5,854 bases of DNA. It comes from Bacilli bacterium. Its GTDB lineage: Bacteria > Bacillota_I > Bacilli_A > RF39 > UBA660. Each line of letters begins with the position of its first letter. The stretch's first letter is position 1. The notes below the pieces were generated by a model, which worked only from the letters and a program-made list of their open reading frames with translations, did no database searches and was not told the DNA's origin. The stretch is taken from assembly GCA_017888105.1 (NCBI GenBank), contig JAGHGS010000173.1:1-5854 (forward strand), read 5' to 3'. Shown in pieces: positions 5,749-5,854 of the stretch. The translations under genes and the position numbers were made by a program.

Positions 5749-5854
5749 ATGAAATTAAGAAAAGAACAACAATTGATTAGTGATTTTATTTTTTTAAAGT
5801 ATAATGACTTTAATTTAGAAACTTTAGAAAAAGGAAGTAAAATAATGTATAGTA
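5749..5854 (+). CDS. unrecognised gene, 3'-truncated by window edge
   Basis: The ATG at 5749 is preceded by GAGGA (5739-5743) with a five-base spacer, and the frame stays open for 35 codons to the window end. The visible protein starts MKLRKEQQLISDFIFLKYND and continues with a polar, helix-like segment. There is no recognisable motif, signal peptide or membrane span in this part. It lies downstream of the terminator, so it is probably a separate transcription unit. TATAAT at 5719-5724 is in a suitable place for a -10, but no fitting -35 is seen. I do not assign a function. Confidence 0.55.
   Translation, partial: MKLRKEQQLISDFIFLKYNDFNLETLEKGSKIMYS

Noticed and set aside
1..5854. Mycoplasma-like code with TGA as tryptophan
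   Set aside because: TGA ends two genes at sensible places, and tryptophans in conserved motifs are TGG.

Overview
The window is very AT-rich DNA with coding on the plus strand only. Stop codons are TAA and TGA, tryptophan is read from TGG, and Shine-Dalgarno sites are strong and purine-rich (AGAGGTGA, GAGGTGA). This points to a low-GC Gram-positive (Firmicutes) host using the ordinary bacterial code. The genus cannot be told from the sequence. I see no tRNA, rRNA, CRISPR array or insertion sequence.

Region 1 (1-3156) is a tight run of four genes read as one transcript. It holds the 3' part of a BioF2/CelD-like acyltransferase whose start lies upstream of the window, a complete FemAB/GNAT-fold acyltransferase, a class I SAM-dependent methyltransferase, and a short DegT/DnrJ/EryC1-type PLP-fold protein with its Schiff-base lysine. 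Spacings are a 9-nt gap, a 1-nt overlap and a 5-nt gap (or a 4-nt overlap, depending on the start chosen), so the genes are probably translationally coupled. Transamination, N- or O-acylation and methylation are what is needed to tailor an amino sugar or a small amino-containing metabolite. The actual substrate is unknown.

Region 2 (3157-5717) is a two-gene resistance-type unit. A short intergenic region carries an extended -10 promoter with a small dyad over its -35. It drives an ABC-F ATPase (ribosome-associated class) and, one base after its stop, an APH(3')-like small-molecule kinase. The unit ends at a clean intrinsic terminator that overlaps the kinase stop codon. The kinase keeps its catalytic residues, but several positions that hold aminoglycosides in APH(3')-IIIa differ, including an apparent Arg/Glu charge swap.

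Region 3 (5718-5854) starts a new gene with a good ribosome site. Only 35 residues are visible and they are not recognisable.

The most interesting reading, which is inference, is that region 1 is the edge of a biosynthetic or modification cluster and region 2 is its self-protection or a co-located resistance cassette. The alternative is that an ordinary surface-polysaccharide or amino-sugar operon happens to lie beside an acquired resistance pair.
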